NCBI RefSeq assembly: GCF_021513235.1
Contig: NZ_CP090976.1
Location: 1,302,001-1,366,000 of the forward strand
From: Kaistella sp. 97-N-M2
GTDB lineage: Bacteria; Bacteroidota; Bacteroidia; Flavobacteriales; Weeksellaceae
DNA: 64,000 bases
Direction: 5' to 3'
The first letter of the stretch is position 1. Each line of letters opens with the position of its first letter. Positions 1 through 8,681 of the stretch are shown here, in pieces. Made by a program: the position numbers and the translations under genes. The notes under the pieces are model-generated. The model saw only the letters and a program-made list of their open reading frames with translations. It was not told where the DNA came from and made no database searches.

Positions 1-1697
1 TGTTCCACATACAAATTGGCTAGAGTTTCCGTCATCAGATGAGAGATATTGGAGCCTCTCTCCTTTACCACAAAATCCGACTCTTCTTTCAGTTTCGAAA
101 TACGTGGCTCTTTTTCGATGAATTTCTCGATGACGTCATTTTTCACTTTAACTGTAGAAACCGGAGGTTTTTCTTCGATAACGGGCTGAATTCGTTCAAT
201 TTTCAACCAGTTTTGCCAGGTATTGATGAAATTGGTCACATTGCTGTCCTGGGTCTCAACTTCTTCAATAGGTGTTTCTAAAATTTCTTCTGCGGGTTTT
301 TCCTCCTTTTTAGATTGAATGGCAGAGACATTTTGCGTAAAAAAGGACGCATTAAAAACCGGTCTCTCGTCTTTTTCGGTTTCTGGCGATGAAATAACTT
401 CAGGTTTACTTGCCGCTTTGTCTACCGATGATTTTTCTTCGGATTTTTTTTCAGGCTCCTGCTTAATCAGAGCATCGGGAGTATTGCTGGCGAACAGCAT
501 AGGTTTCCAGGACAGATTTTTCGCCGGCGCGTTGTCCGTAGCGTTCTCCGTTACGATTTCGGGTTTTTCTTCGGCTTTAGAAACTTCGGAAGCGTCGGTC
601 ATTTCCGTTTCTTCCGTATTTTCTTTTGAGTTTTTTGCAACTTTTATTTCCGGCGTGGCGGGTTCGAAACTTTGGGTATCAGAGAAATTCAGCTCGCGGT
701 TTTCTACTTTTTCGGGCTCCTGTATTTTTTCTTTCTTTGAAGCTTTTACTTTGGCTTCCACGGCTGCGATGAGGCGCTGCATTTCCTCTTCCTGCCTGCT
801 TAGCTGTGGTTTTGGCGGTTCGTAATTTTCTTCTTTATTCTCGCCGTGCGTAATTTTAACTTCCGGCAGAAAGTCGGAAAGGCCGTGAAAACTTATTTTG
901 GAGGAATCGACGATGGGCTCTTCTTCGTTAATTTCGTTCTCATCGACAATCGTTTCCGCACTAAAATCTTCAGCGTTCTCGATTTTTTTTAATTCTTTAT
1001 TTTCGGGAGTTTCAACGGAAACTTCGGGCAGAAATTCCTCCACTTCGTGGAAACTTTTCTGCGACGGATCTTCTATCGTGCCTTTTTCAGCTCCAATTTC
1101 GCTTTCACTGATGATGCTTTCTTTCGAAAAGGTTTCAGCCTCTTCAACTTCTCTAAATTCCGTTTTTTCCTCAGATATCGAAGGTTTTACTTCAACTTTC
1201 TTGTTCGCTCCCATACTCTGAGTAACGATCGTGCCGGATTCCAGCGTCGATTCCAGATCGATAGGCTCGGTTTCTCTTTCTAAAAAATCTTCTTCGCCTT
1301 CAAATAAAATCCTGTTCAAAACGCCGTCTAAAAATACCGGTTTAGCCGTGGGCGCAGGGGAAAAGGTAATCTCCTCGTTGAAAGGAGTCTTTTCAGATTC
1401 AACCTTAGCTTCAGTGGTTTTATCTATTTCCGGATTTCTCACTTTTTCTTCAGTAGAAATGGTGTCCTTCTTCGTATTGATGAGTTGATACAGAATTTTC
1501 TTATCGGTAGTGTACGCCGCAGCAACGGACAATTCTTTGCGGTAATTCTCCGGCTGAAGACGATGGGTTCCAAACAAATGCAAGGCTCTTAAAGCCTGCA
1601 AATAGGGGTGTTTTTTTACCTCAGCATTCAGAAGATCTAAATCCTGCGTCTGTATGAGTTGTGGGTCTTTTACTAAGGCTAAAATTCGTGCGTTCAT
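1..1697 (-). CDS. Long acidic hypothetical protein, TPR-like C-terminus, 3' end cut by window
   Basis: The reading frame opens at ATG 1697 and stays open to the window edge (565 codons seen, no stop), so the C-terminus is missing. The first ~80 residues look ordered (KHPYLQALRALHLFGTHRL). The middle is a long, low-complexity linker rich in Glu, Lys, Ser and Pro, containing two tandem ~54-residue repeats. The last visible residues (LMTETLANLYVE) resemble the start of a tetratricopeptide helix pair, as in Bacteroidetes proteins encoded next to lptE. There is no signal peptide or membrane segment, so it is probably cytoplasmic. The start lies one base from the lptE stop, so it is likely cotranscribed with lptE. 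The function is not recognised. Confidence 0.75.
   Translation of the reverse strand, partial: MNARILALVKDPQLIQTQDLDLLNAEVKKHPYLQALRALHLFGTHRLQPENYRKELSVAAAYTTDKKILYQLINTKKDTISTEEKVRNPEIDKTTEAKVESEKTPFNEEITFSPAPTAKPVFLDGVLNRILFEGEEDFLERETEPIDLESTLESGTIVTQSMGANKKVEVKPSISEEKTEFREVEEAETFSKESIISESEIGAEKGTIEDPSQKSFHEVEEFLPEVSVETPENKELKKIENAEDFSAETIVDENEINEEEPIVDSSKISFHGLSDFLPEVKITHGENKEENYEPPKPQLSRQEEEMQRLIAAVEAKVKASKKEKIQEPEKVENRELNFSDTQSFEPATPEIKVAKNSKENTEETEMTDASEVSKAEEKPEIVTENATDNAPAKNLSWKPMLFASNTPDALIKQEPEKKSEEKSSVDKAASKPEVISSPETEKDERPVFNASFFTQNVSAIQSKKEEKPAEEILETPIEEVETQDSNVTNFINTWQNWLKIERIQPVIEEKPPVSTVKVKNDVIEKFIEKEPRISKLKEESDFVVKERGSNISHLMTETLANLYVE
859..1182 (-). repeat. Two tandem 162-bp coding repeats in the acidic protein
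   Basis: Two in-frame units with a 162-bp period encode similar 54-residue blocks. Each contains an FSxE segment, a run of acidic residues, and ends in SFHxxxxFLPEV. The matching ends are at 859-893 and 1021-1055. The nucleotide copies have diverged, so this is an old duplication rather than a recent slippage event. The units are best seen on the minus strand. Confidence 0.7.
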
Positions 1698-1698
1698 T

Positions 1699-2262
1699 TT
1701 ACCAGTTGGCTACAATATCGTTAAAAATTTTATTGATGATTCTTTCGTTCACCAGTTTTACCTGCGTCGCTTCGATGGCATTAATGTCTAAATCGCTGCT
1801 GAAAACGGCCTCATCAGAATAAGTTCTGTCAAAACTTTTGTCTGGTTCCACCCGGTTTTCGTAATGAACTTTTACCGTGATCGTCAATTTATTCTGGGCA
1901 GCCTGAATGTTGCCACCCGGCGCGTTCACCGTGGAAGAAATGGTGGTGGGCGAAATGATATAATCCGTGATTTCGCCTTCAATTAAAATATCCGGAACTT
2001 CTGTGGAACCTTTCAATGTGGTGCGCTGCAAAAATCTGTTTTGGATATCCGTGGAAAACTGCTGCGCCAGATTAGGATTCATCAAAGCAGAATTATTAGG
2101 GAAATCCCGGATCTGAATCGTCTTCGTTTCCGGACTTAAAGAAGAACCCGTAAAACTGTAGCAGGACTGAAGAAGAAAGGAAAAAAGCGCAGCGAGAACG
2201 AGCGCCAATAAGCGAATTCTCGGGGGTTGCAATTGAAAATTGAATACCTGAAATCTCTTCAT
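1699..2262 (-). CDS. lptE: LptE family lipoprotein
   Basis: This 187-residue lipoprotein has an N-terminal hydrophobic stretch ending in the lipobox LLQSC (Cys34), followed by a beta-rich domain typical of the Bacteroidetes LptE family. LptE plugs the LptD barrel in the outer membrane and helps deliver lipopolysaccharide to the cell surface. Its start overlaps the stop of the upstream sigma-54 activator gene (TAATG), suggesting translational coupling. The next gene starts one base after its own stop. The family call rests on length, lipobox, conserved DIQNRF and EGEITDY segments, and neighbourhood. Confidence 0.85.
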   Translation of the reverse strand: MKRFQVFNFQLQPPRIRLLALVLAALFSFLLQSCYSFTGSSLSPETKTIQIRDFPNNSALMNPNLAQQFSTDIQNRFLQRTTLKGSTEVPDILIEGEITDYIISPTTISSTVNAPGGNIQAAQNKLTITVKVHYENRVEPDKSFDRTYSDEAVFSSDLDINAIEATQVKLVNERIINKIFNDIVANW

Positions 2263-3530
2263 TAGTCTTCTAAATTATATTGTTTTATTTTTCGGTACAA
2301 AGTTCTTTGGGAAATTCCCAGTTCGTCGGCAGCTTTGTTTCTTCTGCCTTTGTGTTTTTCTAAAGCTTTTACAATGAGTTCTCTCTCATTGTTTTGCAGC
2401 GAAAGCGAATCCGGTTTGGTCTCTTCAATTTCTATATCTTCAACATCCTGATATTCTTCATTTGAGGTGGAAATGCTGGAAGAATTTTGTCCGGAATTTT
2501 CAAAATAAAGCAGCGAATTGGCTTTCTGATTTTGAGATTCGGGCGTGAAAACGCGGTTAATGAGATTTTTTTCCTGATTGCTTAAATCACCGCTTTCCCG
2601 GTTTTTGATGAGTTCCGAAGTTAAGGATTTTAAATCGTTCAGGTCATTTCGCATATCGAAAAGGATCTTGTACATAATCTCTCTTTCGGAGTGGAATTCG
2701 TTGGAAGAAACCGCATTTCCTTTTTGCACAACGGCCGGAAGCTGTGTTTGCATAGGAATATATTCTGCTAATTTTACGGAATTTATGGTTCTTTCCTGCT
2801 CCACAACAGTCATCTGCTCCACGAGATTTCGCAATTGTCGAATGTTTCCCGGGAACGGATAATTTTCCAGATAATTCACAGCATCGGTCGTCAAAACCAG
2901 TTCGGGCATTCTGTATTTTTCCGCAAAATCGATGGCAAATTTGCGGAAAAGCAAATGGACATCTCCTTTTCTTTCGCGCAAAGCCGGCATATCGATTTGT
3001 ACGGTGTTCAAGCGGTAATATAAATCTTCGCGAAAGCGGCCGTTATTAATGGCGTTCAGCATATTTACATTGGTGGCGGCCACAATGCGCACCTCGGTTT
3101 TTTGAATTTGCGAAGAACCCACTTTCATAAATTCGCCGCTTTCTAAAACACGTAGCAGACGAACCTGCGTCTGCAAAGGCAATTCGCCCACTTCATCTAA
3201 AAAGATGGTTCCGCCATCGGCCACCTCAAAATAGCCTTTTCGCGTAGAAGTTGCGCCGGTGAAGGCTCCTTTTTCGTGGCCAAAAAGTTCGGAATCAATG
3301 GTCCCTTCGGGAATTGCACCACAGTTAACAACAATATAAGGTTGGTGTTTTCGGCGGGATTCGCCATGAATAATCTTCGGGATGAATTCTTTTCCGACGC
3401 CGCTTTCGCCCATCACCAGGACGGAAATGTCCGTAGGTGCTACCTGAATAGCTTTTTGTAGGGCACGGTTGAGCGCGGGATAATTCCCGATAATGCCAAA
3501 ACGTGTTTTTATAGATTGTAAGTCTGTCAT
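2262..3530 (-). CDS. Sigma-54-dependent transcriptional activator without receiver domain
   Basis: This 422-residue bacterial enhancer-binding protein begins almost directly with the AAA+ domain. It shows Walker A GESGVGKE at residues 41-48, the sigma-54-contacting GAFTGA loop at 88-93 and Walker B LDEVGE at 111-116. A Fis-type helix-turn-helix forms the C-terminus ([17 protein letters not shown]). A ~100-residue Ser/Gln/Glu-rich linker joins the two. It lacks an N-terminal receiver or sensor domain, so activity may be controlled by level or by a partner protein. The gene overlaps lptE by one base, linking it to envelope biogenesis. Its target promoters cannot be told from this window. Confidence 0.92.
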   Translation of the reverse strand: MTDLQSIKTRFGIIGNYPALNRALQKAIQVAPTDISVLVMGESGVGKEFIPKIIHGESRRKHQPYIVVNCGAIPEGTIDSELFGHEKGAFTGATSTRKGYFEVADGGTIFLDEVGELPLQTQVRLLRVLESGEFMKVGSSQIQKTEVRIVAATNVNMLNAINNGRFREDLYYRLNTVQIDMPALRERKGDVHLLFRKFAIDFAEKYRMPELVLTTDAVNYLENYPFPGNIRQLRNLVEQMTVVEQERTINSVKLAEYIPMQTQLPAVVQKGNAVSSNEFHSEREIMYKILFDMRNDLNDLKSLTSELIKNRESGDLSNQEKNLINRVFTPESQNQKANSLLYFENSGQNSSSISTSNEEYQDVEDIEIEETKPDSLSLQNNERELIVKALEKHKGRRNKAADELGISQRTLYRKIKQYNLED

Positions 3531-3561
3531 TTTAATGATTTAAAGATTACTAATTAAATAT

Positions 3562-4368
3562 TTACAGCTCCAGAATCTGGACTCTATAAATTTTGTTGAA
3601 ATGATGAGTATAAACGTCTTTCATGTTTTTACCTGCATCATACCTTTGTAAAGCGATCTTTTTTAAATCTAAATAATCTTTGTTTCTAATTTTTGCAATT
3701 TTACTTTTGTAATATATATTTTCTGCAAAATCGTTGTACTTGCTCTGTCTTTCGAAATTTTCTAAAGCCTGATCATATTTTCTAACGTCGAAATAAGTTG
3801 CCCCAAGGTGGTAATAATCGTAAAGGCCTACGTTGTAGTCCTTTGTTGAAAGCTGTTTCTCAATAATTGAAATTGCCCTTTCCTTCTGTCCTAAACCGGA
3901 GTAACAAATTGCTTTCACAATTTCTAAATTATAATCACCATTTTGGGAAAAATATCCGTTAAGATTTAAACCTAATTTTTCCAATTCGTCAAAATCTGCA
4001 AGAGCACCATTATAGTCTCTTAGAAATTGAAATTTACACCACGCCCGGTAAGGTAAATGCATTTTCGGGTCCATATCAACAGCTTTGTCGATAAGGCTTT
4101 TCCAGGTAATGAAATCTCCTCTCTTTAAATAAGGAACGGATTTCTCCATATACGCATTGGAGAAAGTGGAACATAAAGCAATTGCTTTATCAAAACTTTC
4201 CTGCGAGGAACGCGATCCTTGAGAAACTGTAGCTTTATTATAAATCTCACAGGCTTTTCTGCAATTTTCTCCTTCAACGCTGTTACAATTGACCTGTGCC
4301 TGCATATTGCTGACAATAACCAGTATAAAGAAGCTAAGGAAGTATTTCGGAAACTTTTCCATTCTCAA
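3562..4368 (-). CDS. Secreted TPR-repeat protein
   Basis: This protein of 268 residues has an N-terminal signal peptide (FLSFFILVIVSNMQAQ) followed by helical repeats of tetratricopeptide character, for example the segments around AYMEKSVPYLKRGD and YDYYHLGATYFDVRKYDQALENFERQ. TPR proteins act as binding scaffolds; no partner is evident. A second in-frame ATG two codons downstream (4362) is an equally good start. The 5' end overlaps the upstream lipoprotein gene by about 35 bp in another frame, so the two are probably coexpressed. A Cys-rich stretch (CNSVEGENCRKAC) follows the signal peptide and may form disulfides. Confidence 0.8.
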   Translation of the reverse strand: MRMEKFPKYFLSFFILVIVSNMQAQVNCNSVEGENCRKACEIYNKATVSQGSRSSQESFDKAIALCSTFSNAYMEKSVPYLKRGDFITWKSLIDKAVDMDPKMHLPYRAWCKFQFLRDYNGALADFDELEKLGLNLNGYFSQNGDYNLEIVKAICYSGLGQKERAISIIEKQLSTKDYNVGLYDYYHLGATYFDVRKYDQALENFERQSKYNDFAENIYYKSKIAKIRNKDYLDLKKIALQRYDAGKNMKDVYTHHFNKIYRVQILEL

Positions 4369-4837
4369 TTTTAAAGGTTAAATATTGATAGTAATTTAAT
4401 TTTACTCCTAAATATTCTTTCGGGATCCACCCGTCTAAGTTTTTAGTAAAATCTAAAAGCTGATCGCGCAGTTTTTTATTAAAAGCAATTTCCTCATAGT
4501 TTGTATTCATCTGCTGAACGCGAAATAATCCAGTCTTGCCGTCGCAGTTCACCACAAAACGTATGGTAATGTAGCCATTTGCGGTTTGATCACTTTGGAA
4601 GTGTAAACCTGCTAACTTCCTTTGGATTTCAATTTTCTCGCCTTTGTAATTAAAACTGTTTGCATCGTTATAATATTGAAAAGTCAGTTTTTCGTTGACG
4701 CATCGTTCAAATTCATCGTCAATCTTCTTGTCAAAAGAAATATCACCAACCTGAGCGGGATATTTTGAGACTGCGTTTTCAGCTTGGCAACTGAGGACGA
4801 GAGGACTTAACAAAATGAAAACTAAAAGATTTTTCAT
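4334..4837 (-). CDS. Lipoprotein with TonB C-terminal-like domain
   Basis: The product is a 167-residue lipoprotein (lipobox LVLSC at about residue 17). The second half (GYITIRFVVNCDGKTGLFRV followed by a GWIP element) resembles the TonB C-terminal domain seen in many Bacteroidetes energy-transducer-like proteins, in which a central strand is followed by a conserved W-x-P turn. It lacks the N-terminal membrane anchor and proline-rich linker of a true TonB, so it probably does not transduce energy. It precedes the secreted TPR gene, overlaps it, and follows miaB by 13 bp. The function is unknown. Confidence 0.75.
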   Translation of the reverse strand: MKNLLVFILLSPLVLSCQAENAVSKYPAQVGDISFDKKIDDEFERCVNEKLTFQYYNDANSFNYKGEKIEIQRKLAGLHFQSDQTANGYITIRFVVNCDGKTGLFRVQQMNTNYEEIAFNKKLRDQLLDFTKNLDGWIPKEYLGVKLNYYQYLTFKIENGKVSEILP

Positions 4838-4850
4838 GAATCACTAAATT

Positions 4851-6287
4851 CTAAGCTACGGTTGTCCCTAAAAGTGTTCCCTGCGTATTGTCGTACACAA
4901 AAACAGTCACAATGTCTCCTAATTTCTGGCCTTCCAGTTTTTCGAAAACGCAAACCGCGTTCTGCGAATTTCTTCCTTTCCACTGACTTTCATTCTTTCT
5001 GGATGTTCCTTCGATAAGAACTTCGTGGTTTCTGCCCACGTAACCCTGCATTCTTTTTCGCGAAAGTTCGCCCTGTAAAGCGATAACCTCCGCCAGCCTT
5101 CTTTGTTTGATGTCTGCCGGAATATCATCTTCCATTTTTTTATGAGCCGGTGTTCCGGGTCTTTCGGAATAGGAAAACATATAACCGTAATCGTATTCCA
5201 CTTCGCGCATCAACGACATCGTCAATTGGTGATCTTCTTCGGTTTCCGTACAAAATCCAATGATCATATCCTGCGAAAATGAAATTTCGGGCACAATTTC
5301 TTTTCCTTTTCTAATAAGGTCCAGATATTCCTGTCTTGTATGCTGACGGTTCATCAGTTGAAGAATTCTGTCGCTGCCACTTTGAACGGGAAGGTGTACA
5401 TACTTGCAGATATTATCGTGTTTTGCGATCATTCGGAAAACTTCTTCCGTCATTTCGTGCGGATTACTGGTGGAAAACCGGATGCGCATTTTGGGAACTG
5501 CAGTCGCAACCATATCAAGCAATTGCGAAAATTTAACGGCTGTTAATTGCTGCATTTCCGTAGCATTTTTAAAATCTTTTTTCGGGCCACCGCCGTACCA
5601 TAGATAGGAATCAACGTTTTGGCCGAGGAGGGTAATTTCTTTATACCCACCATCCCATAAATTTTTGCATTCTTCGATAATTGAGTGCGGATCGCGGCTT
5701 CTTTCGCGTCCTCGCGTAAACGGAACTACGCAAAACGTGCACATATTATCGCAGCCGCGTGTAATGGTTACAAAAGCCGTAACGCCATTGCCGCCCAGAC
5801 GCACCGGATTGATGTCGGCATAGGTTTCTTCTTTAGACAGAATAACGTTAATGGCATCTCTGCCGTCATCGGTTTCTTTTAATAAATTAGGCAAATCCCG
5901 GTAAGCATCGGGGCCCACTACCAAATCGACCAGTTGTTCTTCCTCCAGGAATTTGGTTTTTAAACGTTCGGCCATACAGCCCAAAACGCCCACCGTTAAA
6001 GTCGGTTTTTCTTTCTTTAAATTTTTGAACTGAGACAGCCGCATTCTCACGGTCTGTTCCGCTTTTTCGCGAATAGAACACGTGTTTAGCAAAATTAAAT
6101 CGGCCTCTTCAACATTGGCGGTAGTATTGTAACCCTGCTCGTTAAGAATAGAAGCAACGATTTCCGAATCGGAAAAGTTCATCTGACACCCGTAACTTTC
6201 CAAAAAAAGTTTTTTAGAATTGTCGGGTCTTTCTGCAACGGCGAATGCTTCGCCCTGTTTGGTTTCGTCTATATATTTTTCTTGCAC
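4851..6287 (-). CDS. miaB: tRNA-2-methylthio-N6-dimethylallyladenosine synthase
   Basis: MiaB is a radical-SAM methylthiotransferase that converts i6A37 to ms2i6A37 in tRNAs reading UNN codons. At 478 residues it is of usual length. The N-terminal domain supplies three Cys (C34, C70, C104) for the auxiliary [4Fe-4S] cluster. The radical-SAM cluster motif is CDNMCTFC (C179, C183, C186). A C-terminal TRAM-type domain ends the protein. The gene is followed by two small envelope genes. A TATCTTTG -7 element lies about 60 bp upstream of the start. Confidence 0.97.
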   Translation of the reverse strand: MQEKYIDETKQGEAFAVAERPDNSKKLFLESYGCQMNFSDSEIVASILNEQGYNTTANVEEADLILLNTCSIREKAEQTVRMRLSQFKNLKKEKPTLTVGVLGCMAERLKTKFLEEEQLVDLVVGPDAYRDLPNLLKETDDGRDAINVILSKEETYADINPVRLGGNGVTAFVTITRGCDNMCTFCVVPFTRGRERSRDPHSIIEECKNLWDGGYKEITLLGQNVDSYLWYGGGPKKDFKNATEMQQLTAVKFSQLLDMVATAVPKMRIRFSTSNPHEMTEEVFRMIAKHDNICKYVHLPVQSGSDRILQLMNRQHTRQEYLDLIRKGKEIVPEISFSQDMIIGFCTETEEDHQLTMSLMREVEYDYGYMFSYSERPGTPAHKKMEDDIPADIKQRRLAEVIALQGELSRKRMQGYVGRNHEVLIEGTSRKNESQWKGRNSQNAVCVFEKLEGQKLGDIVTVFVYDNTQGTLLGTTVA

Positions 6288-6348
6288 GGACTTCGGTTTT
6301 AGGATTCAAATTTAAGAAATGATCTCTTCAATTTTGAAAGTTCAGGTG

Positions 6349-6380
6349 CAAAGATACAAATTTTTGATGCCAGAATGGCA
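6349..6380 (-). promoter_or_regulatory. Candidate miaB promoter with overlapping palindrome
   Basis: On the minus strand a perfect Bacteroidetes -7 element TATCTTTG lies at 6356-6349, about 60 bp upstream of the miaB ATG. A small palindrome, TGCCA-GAA-TGGCA (6368-6380), sits just upstream, where the -33 region would be. The -33 itself is weak. The palindrome could be an operator, but this is inference. Confidence 0.4.
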
Positions 6381-6511
6381 GATTTTGGCGGTGGAAATGC
6401 AAGCGGCGGTCTGCACCTTCCATCTGCTGAAAACATTGCAGCTTGTTGAACAGATGCTCCCTTCAAAGAAAAAATCAGCGCTTTTCGGGAAGATTAATTT
6501 TGAAGGTGAAA

Positions 6512-7234
6512 CTATTCGGGATCCGTTAAGGCCGACAAATGATATTTATACCGATAATCTACAGGATTTCCGTTGATGGTCGCGGGTTTCCATTTTTTTC
6601 TCATGTCTTTGAATGCAAAATAGATCATGCGGTCAAACTCTTCTATACCGGTTTTTTTCGTCAGCACTATATCTTTCATTTTTCCCTCTTTGGAAATAAT
6701 GAATTCTGCCTCCACCGTAAAAACATCATTCCACGCAAACCTTTTTAAATTGAAATTGGCGATGAGCTGTTTTCTAAAAGCCTCCATGTGATTGATTTCG
6801 AGATAATCGTATTTTGGATAGGTTATTACAGGCGAATAATCTGCTTTGTCCTGAAAATAATCGGCGGGAAAAATTAAAAAAGTCGCAAGAGCAGGTGTCT
6901 TTTCGCCGTCAACTACGGCAGGCTTCCACTTTGTTTGATGCTTCGCAACGCTTCTGGCCAGATCTGAGGCGCACTTATTGGCAGCGAAATAATCCTGGTT
7001 TTGGTCTTTGATAAAGTTGATGGACGCATCGGCATTTATGAGAACAGAAAACTGGTAAAACTCCATTTTATTGGCACAAGGCTGTAAATTTTCCTGCGCA
7101 ATAATGTCTTTAAAATCGGTGTAGTACGCCCCGTAACCGCCTTCGTACGGTGATTGATTGGAGGGAAACTGCGGCAAAATTTGTGCAGCAGGCAGGAAGG
7201 GGAAAATCAGCACCACAAAGATTATTTTTTTCAT
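6512..7234 (-). CDS. Secreted TonB C-terminal-like protein
   Basis: This protein of 240 residues has a signal peptide (MKKIIFVVLIFPFLPAAQ). It appears to hold two TonB-C-like units: a first around FYQFSVLINADASINFIKDQ ending in a KWKP turn, and a second around VEAEFIISKEGKMKDIVL ending again in KKWKPATINGNPVDYRY. The W-x-P followed by a basic/aromatic strand is typical of the fold. There is no N-terminal transmembrane anchor followed by a Pro-rich linker, so it is not a classical energy transducer. It stands alone between lysA and miaB. The function is unknown. Confidence 0.75.
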   Translation of the reverse strand: MKKIIFVVLIFPFLPAAQILPQFPSNQSPYEGGYGAYYTDFKDIIAQENLQPCANKMEFYQFSVLINADASINFIKDQNQDYFAANKCASDLARSVAKHQTKWKPAVVDGEKTPALATFLIFPADYFQDKADYSPVITYPKYDYLEINHMEAFRKQLIANFNLKRFAWNDVFTVEAEFIISKEGKMKDIVLTKKTGIEEFDRMIYFAFKDMRKKWKPATINGNPVDYRYKYHLSALTDPE

Positions 7235-7372
7235 CCGGCTATTGAATTTAGCGATCGTCTAAACTTAAAGACATTTGAAATCTGAGATCACGCTAGTCCT
7301 TAATTTTTGCGCAAAATGCAGTTTTAATTAAAGTTAGCATTTTTAACCCAAATAACATATGTCGAAAGAAAA

Positions 7373-8572
7373 TTAAATCACTTCAATCTGGTTTCTCAGC
7401 AGATCTTCAAACTCATCGCGTCTGCGGATGAGGTGCGCCTTACCGTCCAAAAATAAAACTTCGGCAGGCTTTAATCTAGAATTAAAATTGGAACTCATTT
7501 CAAAACCGTACGCGCCGGCATTTCTAAAGACCAAAATGTCGCCTTCGCGAACTTCATTCAGTTTTCTGTCCCACGCAAAAGTATCGGTTTCGCAGATATT
7601 TCCGACTACGGTGTAAATTCTCTCGTTGCCTTTTGGGTTCGAAAGATTTTCGATAATATGATAGGAATCGTAAAACATCGGGCGGATTAAATGGTTAAAA
7701 CCTGAGTTGATGCCGGCAAACACCGTCGCCGTAGTTTGTTTGATGACATTGGTTTTCACAAGAAAATGCCCGCTTTCGCTCACCAGAAATTTTCCCGGCT
7801 CGAACCAGAGCTCAAATTTTTTGCCGGACTCTTTGGAAAATTCAGCGATCGCTTTTTCTACTTTTTTACCCAAAACTTTCACATCCGTTTCCAAATCGCC
7901 ATCCTGATACGGAACTTTAAAGCCGCTTCCCATGTCCAGATATTTCAGGTTTGGAAAATGTTCGGCCAGTTCAAACATAATTTCGAGACCCTGAAGAAAA
8001 ACGTCCGGATCTTTAATTTCGCTTCCCGTGTGCATGTGAAGTCCTTCTACGTTGAGGTTTGTGGTTTTCATCACGCGTTCGATGTGGCGCATTTGGTGGA
8101 TGGAAATTCCAAATTTAGAATCGATATGTCCTGTAGAAATTTTATGATTTCCGCCCGCATAAATGTGCGGATTAATTCGAACGAAAATAGGATAGGCGTG
8201 CCCGTATTTATTCCCAAACTGCTCCAAAATCGAGATATTATCGATGTTGATGTGCACTTTTAGCGACATGGCTTCTTCAATTTCCGTCAAATCTACACAG
8301 TTGGGCGTAAAGAGAATTCTTTTCGGCTCGAAACCGGCTTTCAGGCCTAACTTCACTTCGTTAATGGAAACGCAGTCTAAACTTCCGCCCAAACGGTTCA
8401 CAAATTTTAAAATATTAATGTTCGAGAGCGCCTTGCAGGCATAGAAAAAACGAGTGCTTTTATGAAAAGAGGAAGTAAGTTTTTCGTACTGATTTTTAAT
8501 GGATTCCGCATTGTAAACGTAGGTTGGAGTGCCATATTGCTCGGCTATTTTCAGGAGATCTTTATTGGTCAT
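7373..8572 (-). CDS. lysA: Diaminopimelate decarboxylase
   Basis: LysA decarboxylates meso-diaminopimelate to L-lysine, the last step of lysine synthesis, using pyridoxal phosphate. The 399-residue protein has the fold-III alanine-racemase-like barrel. The PLP lysine is in FYACKALSN (about K47), the HMHTGSE motif follows near residue 175, and the conserved NICETDTFAWDR segment with the active-site Cys is in the C-terminal beta domain. It is a single-gene unit. A TACATTTG -7 element lies about 85 bp upstream (8663-8656). Confidence 0.96.
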   Translation of the reverse strand: MTNKDLLKIAEQYGTPTYVYNAESIKNQYEKLTSSFHKSTRFFYACKALSNINILKFVNRLGGSLDCVSINEVKLGLKAGFEPKRILFTPNCVDLTEIEEAMSLKVHINIDNISILEQFGNKYGHAYPIFVRINPHIYAGGNHKISTGHIDSKFGISIHQMRHIERVMKTTNLNVEGLHMHTGSEIKDPDVFLQGLEIMFELAEHFPNLKYLDMGSGFKVPYQDGDLETDVKVLGKKVEKAIAEFSKESGKKFELWFEPGKFLVSESGHFLVKTNVIKQTTATVFAGINSGFNHLIRPMFYDSYHIIENLSNPKGNERIYTVVGNICETDTFAWDRKLNEVREGDILVFRNAGAYGFEMSSNFNSRLKPAEVLFLDGKAHLIRRRDEFEDLLRNQIEVI

Positions 8573-8655
8573 TTTAAAACGGATTAGTGGAAATTATTAT
8601 TAAAAAAAGCAGGGAAAATGTGTTTTCAGGATAACGAAGGATTGAAAACGATGTG

Positions 8656-8663
8656 CAAATGTA
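8656..8663 (-). promoter_or_regulatory. Candidate lysA -7 element
   Basis: The minus strand reads TACATTTG, a perfect match to the Bacteroidetes -7 consensus TAnnTTTG, in the 109-bp gap upstream of lysA. A T-rich stretch lies about 17-20 bp further upstream, but no exact -33 TTG is obvious. Confidence 0.4.
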
Positions 8664-8681
8664 GAAATTTTTGCAGAAAAA

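Noticed and set aside
319-1488. Long plus-strand ORFs inside the first gene
   Set aside because: They are antisense shadows of the acidic minus-strand protein: Ser/Phe-rich because they mirror Glu/Lys codons.
6319-6576. An 85-codon plus-strand ORF between the miaB and TonB-C-like genes
   Set aside because: It overlaps the miaB promoter and the 3' end of the 6512 gene, with no domain or ribosome site.
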